Origin: Competibacter_A sp002352125
Lineage (GTDB): Bacteria; Pseudomonadota; Gammaproteobacteria; Competibacterales; Competibacteraceae
Direction: 5' to 3'
DNA: 64,000 nt
NCBI GenBank assembly: GCA_035441325.1
Contig: DAOROA010000017.1
Coordinates: forward strand, 14,052-78,051
In this document: piece by piece, positions 50,938 through 59,278 of the stretch
How the letters are laid out: each line of letters begins with the position of its first letter
Numbering within the stretch: position 1 is the first letter of the stretch
Program-made: the position numbers and the translations under genes
The notes under the pieces: generated by a model
The model's database searches: none
Seen by the model: only the letters and a program-made list of their open reading frames with translations
Told to the model about the DNA's origin: nothing

Positions 50938-52029
50938 TCAAACGTTGAACCGGAAATGCATCACGTCACCTTCCTGGACAACGTAATCCTTGCCTTCCAG
51001 CCTCCATTTACCGGCCTCGCGGGCACCGGCCTCACCGTGGTGAGCGATATAGTCAGTATATGCGATCACTTCGGCCCGAATGAAGCCACGCTCGAAGTCG
51101 GTATGAATCACCCCCGCCGCTTGGGGCGCAGTGGAACCGGCTCGGATCGTCCAAGCCCGCACTTCTTTGGGGCCGGCAGTGAAATAGGTATCCAGCCCCA
51201 ACAGCTTGTAAGCGGCGTGAATCACCCGGTCCAATCCGGGTTCAGACAGCCCGTAATCGGCCAGAAACTCGGCCTTATCGGCGTCGTCCAACTCGGCTAG
51301 TTCCGCCTCGATAGCCGCGCAGACGGGTATCACTCCAGCGCCTTCCTGTCGGGCGATGTCGGAAACCTGGTCCAACAGCGGATTGTTCGAGAAACCATCT
51401 TCAGCAACATTGGCAATGTACAACACCGGTTTGCCGGTCAGCAGAAAGATGTCCCGTAGCGATTGGTGTTCCTCGGCGGCCAACGCCAAGGTTCGCAACG
51501 GCGCTCCCGCGTCCAGATGCGCCTGCACCCGCTCCAGCAACGCCTTGCGTTCCAGTGCCTCCCGGCCACCGGCCTTGGCCGCTTTCTCGGCGCGCAACAA
51601 CGCTTTTTCCACGGTCGCCAGATCGGCCAGCGCCAATTCGGTATTGATCGTCTCGATGTCGGAACGCGGGCTCACCCGGCCGGAAACGTGGATCACGTCA
51701 TCGTGCTCGAAACAGCGCACGACATGGGCGATGGCATCGGTTTCGCGAATGTGGGCAAGAAACTGGTTACCCAAACCTTCGCCCTTGGACGCACCCGCCA
51801 CCAACCCGGCGATGTCCACGAACTCGACTGTAGCCGGCACGATTTTCTGCGGTTTGACGATGGCGGCCAACGCATCCAGCCGCGAATCGGGCACCGGCAC
51901 CACGCCGACATTGGGATCAATGGTACAGAACGGATAGTTTTCGGCCTGAATTCCGGCCTTAGTCAGCGCGTTGAACAGGGTGGACTTGCCGACGTTGGGC
52001 AAGCCGACGATGCCGCATTGGATACCCAT
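50938..52029 (-). CDS. ychF: Ribosome-binding ATPase YchF (Obg family)
   Basis: 363 residues. G1 motif GLPNVGKSTLFNALT at residue 8, then ENYPFCTIDPN, G3 region DIAGLV and the ATP-specific G4-like NVAED; the C-terminal TGS-like domain contains TFFTAGPKEVRAW-type sequence (TYFTAGPKEVRAW) and GDVMHFRFNV at the end. It binds the ribosome and is linked to stress and oxidative response. It starts 4 bp after pth. Confidence 0.97.
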   Translation of the reverse strand: MGIQCGIVGLPNVGKSTLFNALTKAGIQAENYPFCTIDPNVGVVPVPDSRLDALAAIVKPQKIVPATVEFVDIAGLVAGASKGEGLGNQFLAHIRETDAIAHVVRCFEHDDVIHVSGRVSPRSDIETINTELALADLATVEKALLRAEKAAKAGGREALERKALLERVQAHLDAGAPLRTLALAAEEHQSLRDIFLLTGKPVLYIANVAEDGFSNNPLLDQVSDIARQEGAGVIPVCAAIEAELAELDDADKAEFLADYGLSEPGLDRVIHAAYKLLGLDTYFTAGPKEVRAWTIRAGSTAPQAAGVIHTDFERGFIRAEVIAYTDYIAHHGEAGAREAGKWRLEGKDYVVQEGDVMHFRFNV

Positions 52030-52033
52030 GTGA

Positions 52034-52726
52034 CTATTCTGATGCTCGGTTCGCAGAAAGGGCCGTCGAAACGGGAGAGACGGTTTCGATGCGACGACTG
52101 TGCAGGGTTTGCATGGCCTTGGCCCATTCGCCGGCGACGATGTGTGGCAATTCGCGCAGCGTGTCGGCGATAGCTTGCTCGATCAACGTCCGTTCCGATT
52201 GCGGCGGGCGGCGCAGCACGTAATCCAACACGTCGCGGCTATCGCCGGGATGACCGATACCGAGCCGCAAGCGCGAGAAATCGTTGCCACCCAGTTGGGC
52301 GATGAGATCGCGCAAACCATTGTGACCGCCGTGGCCACCGGCTTGCTTTAAACGGATCGTGCCCGTGGGCAGATCCAGGTCGTCGTGGATTACCAGAATT
52401 TCTGGTAGCGAGATACGATGGAACCGAGCTAGCGCCGCGACCGCATGACCGCTTCGATTCATGAACGTCATCGGCTTGAGCAGCCAAAGCTCTCGATCCG
52501 TCAGCGCAATTCGACACGTATCGCCATGAAATTTGGCATCCGGGCGGAAATGCCCGGCGTGTTGGCGAGCCAACTGGTCCACCAGCCAAAACCCGGCGTT
52601 GTGGCGCGTTTCCGCATATTGCGGACCGGGATTGCCCAATCCCACCACGAGCCGGAGCGACGGCGACCGTCTGTTCCTCTCGTCTCGCGCCGCAGAAAGG
52701 CCGGGAGTGGGGATAGGCGAAGGCAA
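52034..52726 (-). CDS. pth: Peptidyl-tRNA hydrolase
   Basis: About 230 residues from TTG 52726; the frame opens at GTG 52795 inside rplY. VVGLGNPGPQYAETRHNAGFWLVD has the catalytic His, followed by LKPMTFMNRSG, HDDLDLPTG and GGHGGHNGLRDL. It recycles peptidyl-tRNA from stalled ribosomes. The normal N-terminus (about two residues before RLVVGLGNPG) has no ATG, so a Pro/Arg-rich extension of about 27 or 50 residues is unavoidable or the start codon is non-standard. The C-terminus carries about 20 extra residues. Confidence 0.9.
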   Translation of the reverse strand: MPSPIPTPGLSAARDERNRRSPSLRLVVGLGNPGPQYAETRHNAGFWLVDQLARQHAGHFRPDAKFHGDTCRIALTDRELWLLKPMTFMNRSGHAVAALARFHRISLPEILVIHDDLDLPTGTIRLKQAGGHGGHNGLRDLIAQLGGNDFSRLRLGIGHPGDSRDVLDYVLRRPPQSERTLIEQAIADTLRELPHIVAGEWAKAMQTLHSRRIETVSPVSTALSANRASE

Positions 52727-52745
52727 AGCTCGATTCCGTCCGGCT

Positions 52746-53378
52746 TCAAGCCGTTGGCGTGGCCGGAGCCGTCGTGCCCGGACCTTCTTCGCCACCGTGG
52801 GCGTGATGGATGCTGACTACAATCGCATCCTGGTCGGAGCCAGGAGCGATCTTGTCGGCCAGCTCCACGCCGGTCGGCAGCGGAATCTGCGTCAAATGCA
52901 GCGATTCGTTCATTCCCAGATTGACGACATCGACCGCAATGAATTCCGGCAAATCCTTGGGCAAACAGGTAATTTCGATATCGATCAGCGCGCGGCTGAC
53001 CACGCCGCCATGCTGCTTGACGCCGCGGGACGTATCCTCGTTGACGAAATGCAGCGGCACGTGAACCCGCAACTTGCGATCGGCGCTGACCCGCAGGAAA
53101 TCAAGATGCAAAATCGTCGGCTTAAATGGATGGCGCTGCAAATCGCGCAACACGACGCTTTCGGTGCGATCACCCAAATTCAAGGTCAGCACATGGGAAT
53201 AGACAGCCTCGTTCTTCAACTGGTTGAGGACATCCAGGTGATTCAAGATCAGCGGTTGTGGATCTTGCCCGCCGCCGTACAAAATGGCCGGCACTTTGCC
53301 GGCGCGGCGCAGGCGGCGGCTCGCACCTTTCCCCAAATCGCCGCGCGGTTCGGCTTTGAGTTCAAACGTGACGCTCAT
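52746..53378 (-). CDS. rplY: 50S ribosomal protein L25/general stress protein Ctc
   Basis: 210 residues, the long two-domain Ctc form. The L25 domain (LGKGASRRLRRAGKVPAILYGGG, HPFKPTILHLDFLRV) binds 5S rRNA; the C-terminal TL5-like domain starts near residue 100. The tail is GEEGPGTTAPATPTA. ATG 53378 follows prs by about 100 bp with a terminator-like hairpin between. The order prs-rplY-pth-ychF is conserved. Confidence 0.96.
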   Translation of the reverse strand: MSVTFELKAEPRGDLGKGASRRLRRAGKVPAILYGGGQDPQPLILNHLDVLNQLKNEAVYSHVLTLNLGDRTESVVLRDLQRHPFKPTILHLDFLRVSADRKLRVHVPLHFVNEDTSRGVKQHGGVVSRALIDIEITCLPKDLPEFIAVDVVNLGMNESLHLTQIPLPTGVELADKIAPGSDQDAIVVSIHHAHGGEEGPGTTAPATPTA

Positions 53379-53401
53379 CGAAATTCACTCCATCAGGTTA
53401 A

Positions 53402-53441
53402 AACAAAAACGCGACGCGCCCGCGACCAAGCGCGCCGTTTT
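53402..53441 (-). terminator. Hairpin with T-run between prs and rplY
   Basis: On the minus strand AAAACGGCGCGC pairs imperfectly with GCGCGTCGCGTTTT across a 10-nt loop, then TTTTTGTTTT. One bulge makes it weaker than the other terminators here; it may attenuate transcription into rplY. Confidence 0.55.
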
Positions 53442-53481
53442 GAGCGGTTCCACCGTTCGGCTGGACAGAATAGCTCAAGGC

Positions 53482-54432
53482 TCACAGAAACAAGGAACTG
53501 ACCGATTCTTCGAGATGGATGCGGCGCATGGTTTCGGCCAGCAAGCCGGCCACGCTGATCTGGCGGATGTTCGGACAAGCTATCGACTCGGGACGCAACG
53601 GGATGGTATCGGTAACGACCAGTTCGTCCAGCGAAGACCTGCGGATGTTCTCGGCCGCCGAACCGGATAACACGGCGTGAGTGCAGTAAGCGCGCACCGA
53701 GGCGGCGCCCTGCTCTTTCAATGCCTTGGCCGCCAGGCAAAGCGTGCCGGCGGTATCCACCATATCATCCACCACGATGCAGTGCTGGCCTTCCACGTCG
53801 CCGATGACGTGCATCACCTGCGCCTGGTTCGGTGCCGGCCGGCGCTTGTCGATGATAGCCAGCTCGGAATCGTCCAGCCGTTTGGCCAAAGCCCGGGCGC
53901 GCACCACGCCGCCCACGTCCGGGGAAACCACCATCAGATCGCCAAGACCCTGGGAGCGGATGTCGCTTAGCACCATCGGCGTGGCGTAGATATTGTCCAC
54001 CGGCAAATCGAAAAAACCCTGGATCTGGTCGGCGTGCAGATCCACCGTCAGCACCCGGTCCACACCGACGCTGGTGATCATGTTGGCGACCACCTTGGCG
54101 GAGATCGGCACCCGCGCCGAACGAGGCCGACGATCCTGCCGGGAATAGCCAAAATAAGGGATAACCGCCGTGACTCGCACCGCCGAAGAACGCCGCAGTG
54201 CATCGGCGACCACCAACAATTCCATGATGTTGTCGTTGGTGGGAAAGCAGGTTGGCTGTACGATGAAGACATCCTTGCCGCGCACGTTCTCCATCAGTTC
54301 GACCATCACTTCGCCGTCGCTGAAGCGACCGACTACCGCTTGACCAAGCGGTAACTGGAGATGATTGACGATATCGCGAGCTAATTGCGGATGAGCGTTG
54401 CCCGCGAACACCATCATTCGACCTTCGTACAC
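53482..54432 (-). CDS. prs: Ribose-phosphate pyrophosphokinase
   Basis: 316 residues. PRPP-binding loop DDMVDTAGTL, the flexible catalytic region YSRQDRRPRSARVPISAK and phosphate motif VSPDVGGVVRARALAK are present. It makes PRPP for nucleotide, His and Trp synthesis, including for PyrR and TrpE pathways in this window. GTG 54432 (after GGGGAAAC) or ATG 54417 may be the start. It begins 36 bp after the 3' end of tRNA-Gln on the same strand. Confidence 0.96.
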   Translation of the reverse strand: MYEGRMMVFAGNAHPQLARDIVNHLQLPLGQAVVGRFSDGEVMVELMENVRGKDVFIVQPTCFPTNDNIMELLVVADALRRSSAVRVTAVIPYFGYSRQDRRPRSARVPISAKVVANMITSVGVDRVLTVDLHADQIQGFFDLPVDNIYATPMVLSDIRSQGLGDLMVVSPDVGGVVRARALAKRLDDSELAIIDKRRPAPNQAQVMHVIGDVEGQHCIVVDDMVDTAGTLCLAAKALKEQGAASVRAYCTHAVLSGSAAENIRRSSLDELVVTDTIPLRPESIACPNIRQISVAGLLAETMRRIHLEESVSSLFL

Positions 54433-54468
54433 AACACGTTTCCCCGCTGTCGGTTTACTTTGGGAAGG

Positions 54469-54543
54469 TGGCTGGGCTGCCAGGATTCGAACCTGGGAAT
54501 GCCGGGATCAAAACCCGGTGCCTTACCGCTTGGCTACAGCCCA
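54469..54543 (-). tRNA. tRNA-Gln (TTG)
   Basis: 75 nt with encoded CCA. 5' TGGGCTGTAGCCAAG, acceptor TGGGCTG/CAGCCCA with discriminator G, anticodon arm CCGGG-TTTTGAT-CCCGG (anticodon TTG) and T arm CAGGTTCGAATCCTG. Its first ten nucleotides are also the last codons and TAG stop of ispE. Confidence 0.97.
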
Positions 54544-55421
54544 AAAATCGGGGGCGCTTCTGAGAGTGCGGCGCGTTCCCGCAGCAGGCGTTCGAGCAAC
54601 GGCGAACGATTGCGACCGCGTGCGGCGAATCCGGTCCAGCCCAGCGGTAACTGGCTCAGTATCTGTCCGGCGCTCGCTTCATCCGGAAAGGGGGCGAACA
54701 CGCACGCACCCGTGCCGGTCAAACGCGCCTGTCCGTGTCGCGCTAGCCAGGCCGCCGCCGCCGCGACTTCCGGGAAGCGGCCGTAAACGATCACTTCGCA
54801 ATCGTTGCCGCCAGCACCCATCATGAAGTCGGTTATTGTGATCGGGGGTGAGTTTCTTGTCAATTCCAGGTCGGAGAAGATCGCCCCGGTAGCGACGTGG
54901 CAGCTCGGCGTCAACACCACGAACCAGGGTTCGTCGAGGTCGACCGGCGTCAACCGCTCGCCGACTCCTTCTGCCCAGGCTGCTCGGCCGTGGACGAAAA
55001 CGGGCACGTCGGCGCCCAGCTTCAAACCCAGTTCGGCCAGTTCGGTCAGGGTGAGGCCAGTCCGCCAGTAATGGTTCAGGGCCACCAGCGCGGTGGCGGC
55101 GTCAGAGCTACCGCCGCCGAGACCACCGCCGAGCGGCAGGTGCTTGGCGATACGGATGGCCGCCCCCAAGCGGCTACCGGTGGCCCGTTGCAACAGGCGG
55201 GCGGCGCGCACCGTCAGATCGGCCTCCGCCGGTATGCCGGCGACATCGCCGATTCGCTCGATAACGCCGTCGTCGCGCGGCGCGAACCACAGCCAGTCGC
55301 AGCGATCCACGAACTGGAACACGGTCTGTAGCAGATGATAGCCGTCCGGTCGCCGGCCAACGATGCGCAACATCAAATTGAGCTTAGCCGGCGCCGGCCA
55401 AGCGGCGGAATCGGAGATCAT
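54534..55421 (-). CDS. ispE: 4-diphosphocytidyl-2-C-methyl-D-erythritol kinase
   Basis: 295 residues from ATG 55421. GHMP kinase with PAPAKLNLMLRIVGRRPDGYH, the ATP-binding PLGGGLGGGSSDAATAL (about residue 98) and the C-terminal LTGTGACVFAPF. It carries out the ATP-dependent step of the MEP isoprenoid pathway. The ATG overlaps the lolB stop by 4 bp. The last residues FGL and the TAG stop are encoded by the 5' end of the tRNA-Gln gene. Confidence 0.96.
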   Translation of the reverse strand: MISDSAAWPAPAKLNLMLRIVGRRPDGYHLLQTVFQFVDRCDWLWFAPRDDGVIERIGDVAGIPAEADLTVRAARLLQRATGSRLGAAIRIAKHLPLGGGLGGGSSDAATALVALNHYWRTGLTLTELAELGLKLGADVPVFVHGRAAWAEGVGERLTPVDLDEPWFVVLTPSCHVATGAIFSDLELTRNSPPITITDFMMGAGGNDCEVIVYGRFPEVAAAAAWLARHGQARLTGTGACVFAPFPDEASAGQILSQLPLGWTGFAARGRNRSPLLERLLRERAALSEAPPIFGL

Positions 55422-56083
55422 AGTTTCCACTGCTCGATCACCAGCTTGACGCTCAGATCCTGGCGGCGGGCGACGAGGCGGGCGGGCAGCTCGTGGGGAG
55501 TGGCCGACGTATAGGCAGGGTAATCGATGCGCCAGCCGTTTTGCTCTAACCGAATCAGGCGACCGCCGGTGTCGGTTTGCAGCACGGTCGCAGGACCGGG
55601 CTCCGGCAGACCGCGTATCCAGTAGCGCAAGCCGTTGACGGGCAAGCGCACACCGAGCGTTTGTTCCAGCAACGCATCGGGATCCGGCGCAATCCAGCGT
55701 TGGCCATCTTGGGTTTGGACGCTCACTTCCCGCTCGTCGCCCTGGACCAGAACCCGGCCTTGTCCCAGCGGACCGACCAGGTCGATGCGGTACGTCGGAT
55801 CGCTTTGCGTCCATTGAAAACTGGCATGCCAACCATCTCGGTCGTTGACCACGCCGATCCGACCGACGGCTTGCCAGCGATTCAATCGCGCCAGCGCCGG
55901 CTGGCGCGCGATCCAGGCGCTTTGGTCGGTCGGCGTCGTTGCGGGTGGAATCGCGCAACCTGGCAACAGCGCGGCGCCTAGTGCCAACACGAGGCAAAAC
56001 GGGCAAAATCCCCCTCCTCGCCTCTTCGCGAAAAAGCGGTTGAACGGAAGGAGAACGCGAGAAACCGGCCGCCAGCGCATCAT
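55418..56083 (-). CDS. lolB: Outer-membrane lipoprotein receptor LolB
   Basis: 221 residues from ATG 56083. The signal peptide has an unusually long basic n-region and ends in lipobox ALLPGC (about Cys43). The mature LolB barrel shows LARLNRWQAVGRIGV, DGWHASFQWTQSDPTYRIDLVGPLGQG in parts and RQDLSVKLVIEQWKL at the end. It accepts lipoproteins from LolA and inserts them in the outer membrane. Many lipoproteins in the window depend on it. Confidence 0.93.
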   Translation of the reverse strand: MMRWRPVSRVLLPFNRFFAKRRGGGFCPFCLVLALGAALLPGCAIPPATTPTDQSAWIARQPALARLNRWQAVGRIGVVNDRDGWHASFQWTQSDPTYRIDLVGPLGQGRVLVQGDEREVSVQTQDGQRWIAPDPDALLEQTLGVRLPVNGLRYWIRGLPEPGPATVLQTDTGGRLIRLEQNGWRIDYPAYTSATPHELPARLVARRQDLSVKLVIEQWKL

Positions 56084-56084
56084 C

Positions 56085-57794
56085 TTACCAACCAAACCGT
56101 TCTCGAAGCTGGCTCAATTGGCGACTGTCCGGCTGCTTGACCGACGCCTCCCGCCAGATGCGCTTGGCTTCCTCGCGCTGGCCACTGACCCACAACACCT
56201 CGCTGAGATGGGAAGCGATCTCGGCATCGGTGTTCAGTTGATAAGCCCGGCGTAGATATTCCAATGCCTTGGCGTAGTCGCCCAGCCGATATTGCACCCA
56301 GCCCATGCTGTCGAGCACGGCAGCATCGTCGGGTAGCACCACCAGAGCTTGCTCGATGTAGCCCAGCGCTTCTCGATAACGGTCGGTGCGATCGGCCAAC
56401 GTATAACCCAGCGCGTTCAACGCCTGCCCGTTTTTGGGATCGATGACGAGGATGGCGCGCAAATCCCGCTCCAACACGTCCAGACGATCGAGTTTTTCCG
56501 CCATCAACGCCCGAGCATAGAGCAAATCTTTGTCGTTCGGGTGCAGCACCAATCCCCGGTCCAAAACGTCGAACGCCTCCCGATAACGCTCGGCCTCGCG
56601 CAACGCTTCGGATTCGGCCAGATAAAGGTTGATGCTGCTTTGGGGATTATCGCGACGCAGCGCGTCGAAATGCTGGCTGGCGGCGGTGACATCCCCCGCT
56701 TTAGCCAGCACCACGCCCATTCTCATTTGGGCGCTCAGATAGCGCTCTTCGCCCTTGACCCGTCCGTACCATTCTTGGGCCTTGGGATAATCGCCGCGCT
56801 GCTCTTCGATTCGCCCCAGCTCGAAATAGGCGTCCGCCAGCCGGGTCTTGCGCTTGATCAGATCCAGAAAATAGCTTTCGGCTAGATCGAACTGGCGAGT
56901 CTCGGCCGCCAGCAACCCGAGCGCGTACACCGATTCGGTATCCTTGGGGTTCTGGTTGAGCAAAATAGCGAACTGGCGACGAGCTTTGTCCAATTGGCCG
57001 GCATCGATCAACAGCCGGGCGTAATTCATCCGCAGGTTGCGATCATGCGGCAGGGCAACGACCGCTTTGGCCAATCCCGCCAAGGCGGTTTCGTTGGCGC
57101 CCCGGTCCAGCAACAGGCGAGTGCGCAATTGGTGAGCGGGGGCCAGCTTCGGATCGAGGGCCAAGGCCAAATCCAGGCTAGCGAGCGCCTGATCGCGATC
57201 ATTGGCGGAAGCTGCCAGCAGTCCGAGGTAGTATTGGGCGAAGGCCGAGCGCGGATTGCGGTCGCGGAATTGCCGCATCACTCGCAAAGCGGCCTGCTTA
57301 TCGTCCACTTGGCTCAGCAACGACGCGACAGTAGCGTACCCTTGCTGCTTGTCTTTGCCGCTGGCCAGGCGACGAACCGTTTCCAGATACTCGGCCGCTT
57401 CGTCCGCTCGGCCATTGCGCAGCAGCGCCAGCACCAAGGCCTGCCGAGCCTGGTCGTTGGCGGGAGCGAGCATCCGCCAACGCTGCGCCAGCTCCAAAGC
57501 CGCCGCATTGTCTTTCATCAGCAGGGCAAGCATCGCCGCCCGTTCGGCCACTTGCGGATCCTCGGTAGCCGCTGCCGCCTGCCGGTAGTTGACCAACGCC
57601 ACATCGAGTTGGTCGCGCTTGCCGGCCAATTCCGCCGACAGTATCCGATACATCAATTCCGCGCGGGGACTGGGTTGCAACACCGGCCGAACCGGAAATT
57701 CCGGTTCGGCCGGCGCCTGCGCGTCCACCACGGTAGCGCAGCCGTTCAACGACAACAGGCTGCTAAAACCCAACGCCTTCAAAAATTTGTTCAT
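56085..57794 (-). CDS. TPR-repeat lipoprotein
   Basis: 569 residues. A signal sequence ends SLLSLNGC, giving a lipidated Cys19. Almost the rest is tetratricopeptide repeats, at least a dozen, with patterns such as ALASLDLALALDPKLAPAH and AVLDSMGWVQYRLGDYAKALEYLRRAYQL in parts. It is likely an outer-membrane-anchored periplasmic scaffold. The stop lies 1-2 bp before the lolB start; the same gene order is found upstream of lolB in pseudomonads, where its function is also unclear. Confidence 0.9.
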   Translation of the reverse strand: MNKFLKALGFSSLLSLNGCATVVDAQAPAEPEFPVRPVLQPSPRAELMYRILSAELAGKRDQLDVALVNYRQAAAATEDPQVAERAAMLALLMKDNAAALELAQRWRMLAPANDQARQALVLALLRNGRADEAAEYLETVRRLASGKDKQQGYATVASLLSQVDDKQAALRVMRQFRDRNPRSAFAQYYLGLLAASANDRDQALASLDLALALDPKLAPAHQLRTRLLLDRGANETALAGLAKAVVALPHDRNLRMNYARLLIDAGQLDKARRQFAILLNQNPKDTESVYALGLLAAETRQFDLAESYFLDLIKRKTRLADAYFELGRIEEQRGDYPKAQEWYGRVKGEERYLSAQMRMGVVLAKAGDVTAASQHFDALRRDNPQSSINLYLAESEALREAERYREAFDVLDRGLVLHPNDKDLLYARALMAEKLDRLDVLERDLRAILVIDPKNGQALNALGYTLADRTDRYREALGYIEQALVVLPDDAAVLDSMGWVQYRLGDYAKALEYLRRAYQLNTDAEIASHLSEVLWVSGQREEAKRIWREASVKQPDSRQLSQLRERFGW

Positions 57795-57912
57795 CGCCAG
57801 CGCATATCTATCGTTCGGCTTCAGCGGTTGAAAGGAACCGCCCGAAACGGGGTTGACGCAAAATCCGGAACATATCGGGGTACGACGGCTCGCGAGTAAA
57901 AGGAAAAGCAGC

Positions 57913-57929
57913 CGATCATATTATGATCG
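57913..57929. promoter_or_regulatory. Palindromic operator-like site upstream of hemA
   Basis: Perfect inverted repeat CGATCATA-T-TATGATCG, 8 bp per arm. It lies 81 bp before hemA and 118 bp before the divergent TPR gene, and its centre contains -10-like sequence (CATATTAT). The regulator is unknown. Confidence 0.5.
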
Positions 57930-58009
57930 AGCAGAAATTAGGACCTTGTCATCAGTCGGTTTTATCCCGCAGAATTTCATTATTTTTCCGACCGATCCAA
58001 CAACACTTT

Positions 58010-59278
58010 ATGCCCTTGCTGGCCCTTGGCCTCAACCACCAGACTGCACCCGTCGCCGTTCGCGAACGGGTAGCGTTCGCGCCCGACCGGCTCGGTACCG
58101 CCCTGCGAGATTTGCTCGACCAAGGTGGTGCCCACGAAGCAGCAATTTTATCCACCTGCAATCGCACGGAGCTTTACTGCGGACTGAAGGAAGCCGACGA
58201 GCGCCGCGTGGTGGAATGGCTAGGCGATTATCACACGCTACGAACGCTGGATTTGCAACCTTATTTATATCGGCACGTCGATCAGCGAGCGGTGCGCCAT
58301 ATCTTGCGCGTCGCCGCCGGGCTGGATTCGCTGGTATTGGGCGAGCCGCAGATTCTCGGCCAAGTCAAAGCCGCCTATCAGGCGGCCAACAGCGCCGGCA
58401 CCTTGGGTACCCTGCTAGAGCGATTGTTCCAGCACACCTTCGCAGTCGCCAAACAGGTACGCACCGATACCCGCATCGGCGCCAGTCCCGTATCGGTCGC
58501 GTTTGCGGCGGTCGGCCTGGCCAAGCAGATTTTCGCCGACCTGCCCAAGCGCACGGCGTTGCTGATCGGTGCCGGTGATACCATCGAACTGGTTGCCCGC
58601 CATTTGCACGAAAACGGTGTCGGCCGGTTGATTATTGCCAACCGTACTTTAGAACACGCGCACGCGCTGGTGGCCTCCTTCGCCGGTTACGCCATCGCCC
58701 TGGACGAAATCCCCGATCACCTGAGCGAAGCCGACATGGTCATCGCTTCTACCGCCAGCCCCGATCCGATGTTGAAGGTAGCGCAAGTGCGCGAGTGCTT
58801 GAAAAAACGTCGCCGCCGGCCGATGTTCATGGTCGATTTGGCCGTACCGCGCGACATCGAGCCGGCGGTAGCCGACTTGGACGACGTCTACCTGTACACG
58901 GTGGACGATCTCAAAGATATCATCCAGGAAAATTTGCGCTCTCGACAGGCCGCTGCCCAGCAAGCCGAGGAAATCATCGACAACCAAGTCGGGCATTTCA
59001 TGGCTTGGGTACGCGCCCAAGACGGCGTTGCCAGCATTCACGTCTTGCGCCAGCGGGCCGAGGCGGTTCGCGACGAAGCAGTGGCTCGCGCTCTGCGGCA
59101 AATCGACCAGGGAAAGGATCCCGCCGAAGTGTTGCGCATCCTGGCCAACACGCTCACCAACAAGCTAATTCACCCGCCCTGCGCCGGTTTGCGCGAGGCT
59201 GCGCTCCAAGGAGACGCCGAAATGCTAAACGCGATCAAAAGCCTGTACCGGCTGGATGGCAGAGGGTCCTGTCGATGA
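58010..59278 (+). CDS. hemA: Glutamyl-tRNA reductase
   Basis: 422 residues from ATG 58010. The catalytic Cys50 is in STCNRTELY, followed by LVLGEPQILGQVK, the NADPH fold LLIGAGDTIELVARHL and DLAVPRDIEPAV; the dimerisation helices fill the C-terminus. It starts tetrapyrrole synthesis from Glu-tRNA. The frame is open to 57923 upstream but the ATG at 58010 gives the standard MPLLALGLNHQTAP start. prfA overlaps its stop (ATGA). Confidence 0.97.
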   Translation: MPLLALGLNHQTAPVAVRERVAFAPDRLGTALRDLLDQGGAHEAAILSTCNRTELYCGLKEADERRVVEWLGDYHTLRTLDLQPYLYRHVDQRAVRHILRVAAGLDSLVLGEPQILGQVKAAYQAANSAGTLGTLLERLFQHTFAVAKQVRTDTRIGASPVSVAFAAVGLAKQIFADLPKRTALLIGAGDTIELVARHLHENGVGRLIIANRTLEHAHALVASFAGYAIALDEIPDHLSEADMVIASTASPDPMLKVAQVRECLKKRRRRPMFMVDLAVPRDIEPAVADLDDVYLYTVDDLKDIIQENLRSRQAAAQQAEEIIDNQVGHFMAWVRAQDGVASIHVLRQRAEAVRDEAVARALRQIDQGKDPAEVLRILANTLTNKLIHPPCAGLREAALQGDAEMLNAIKSLYRLDGRGSCR

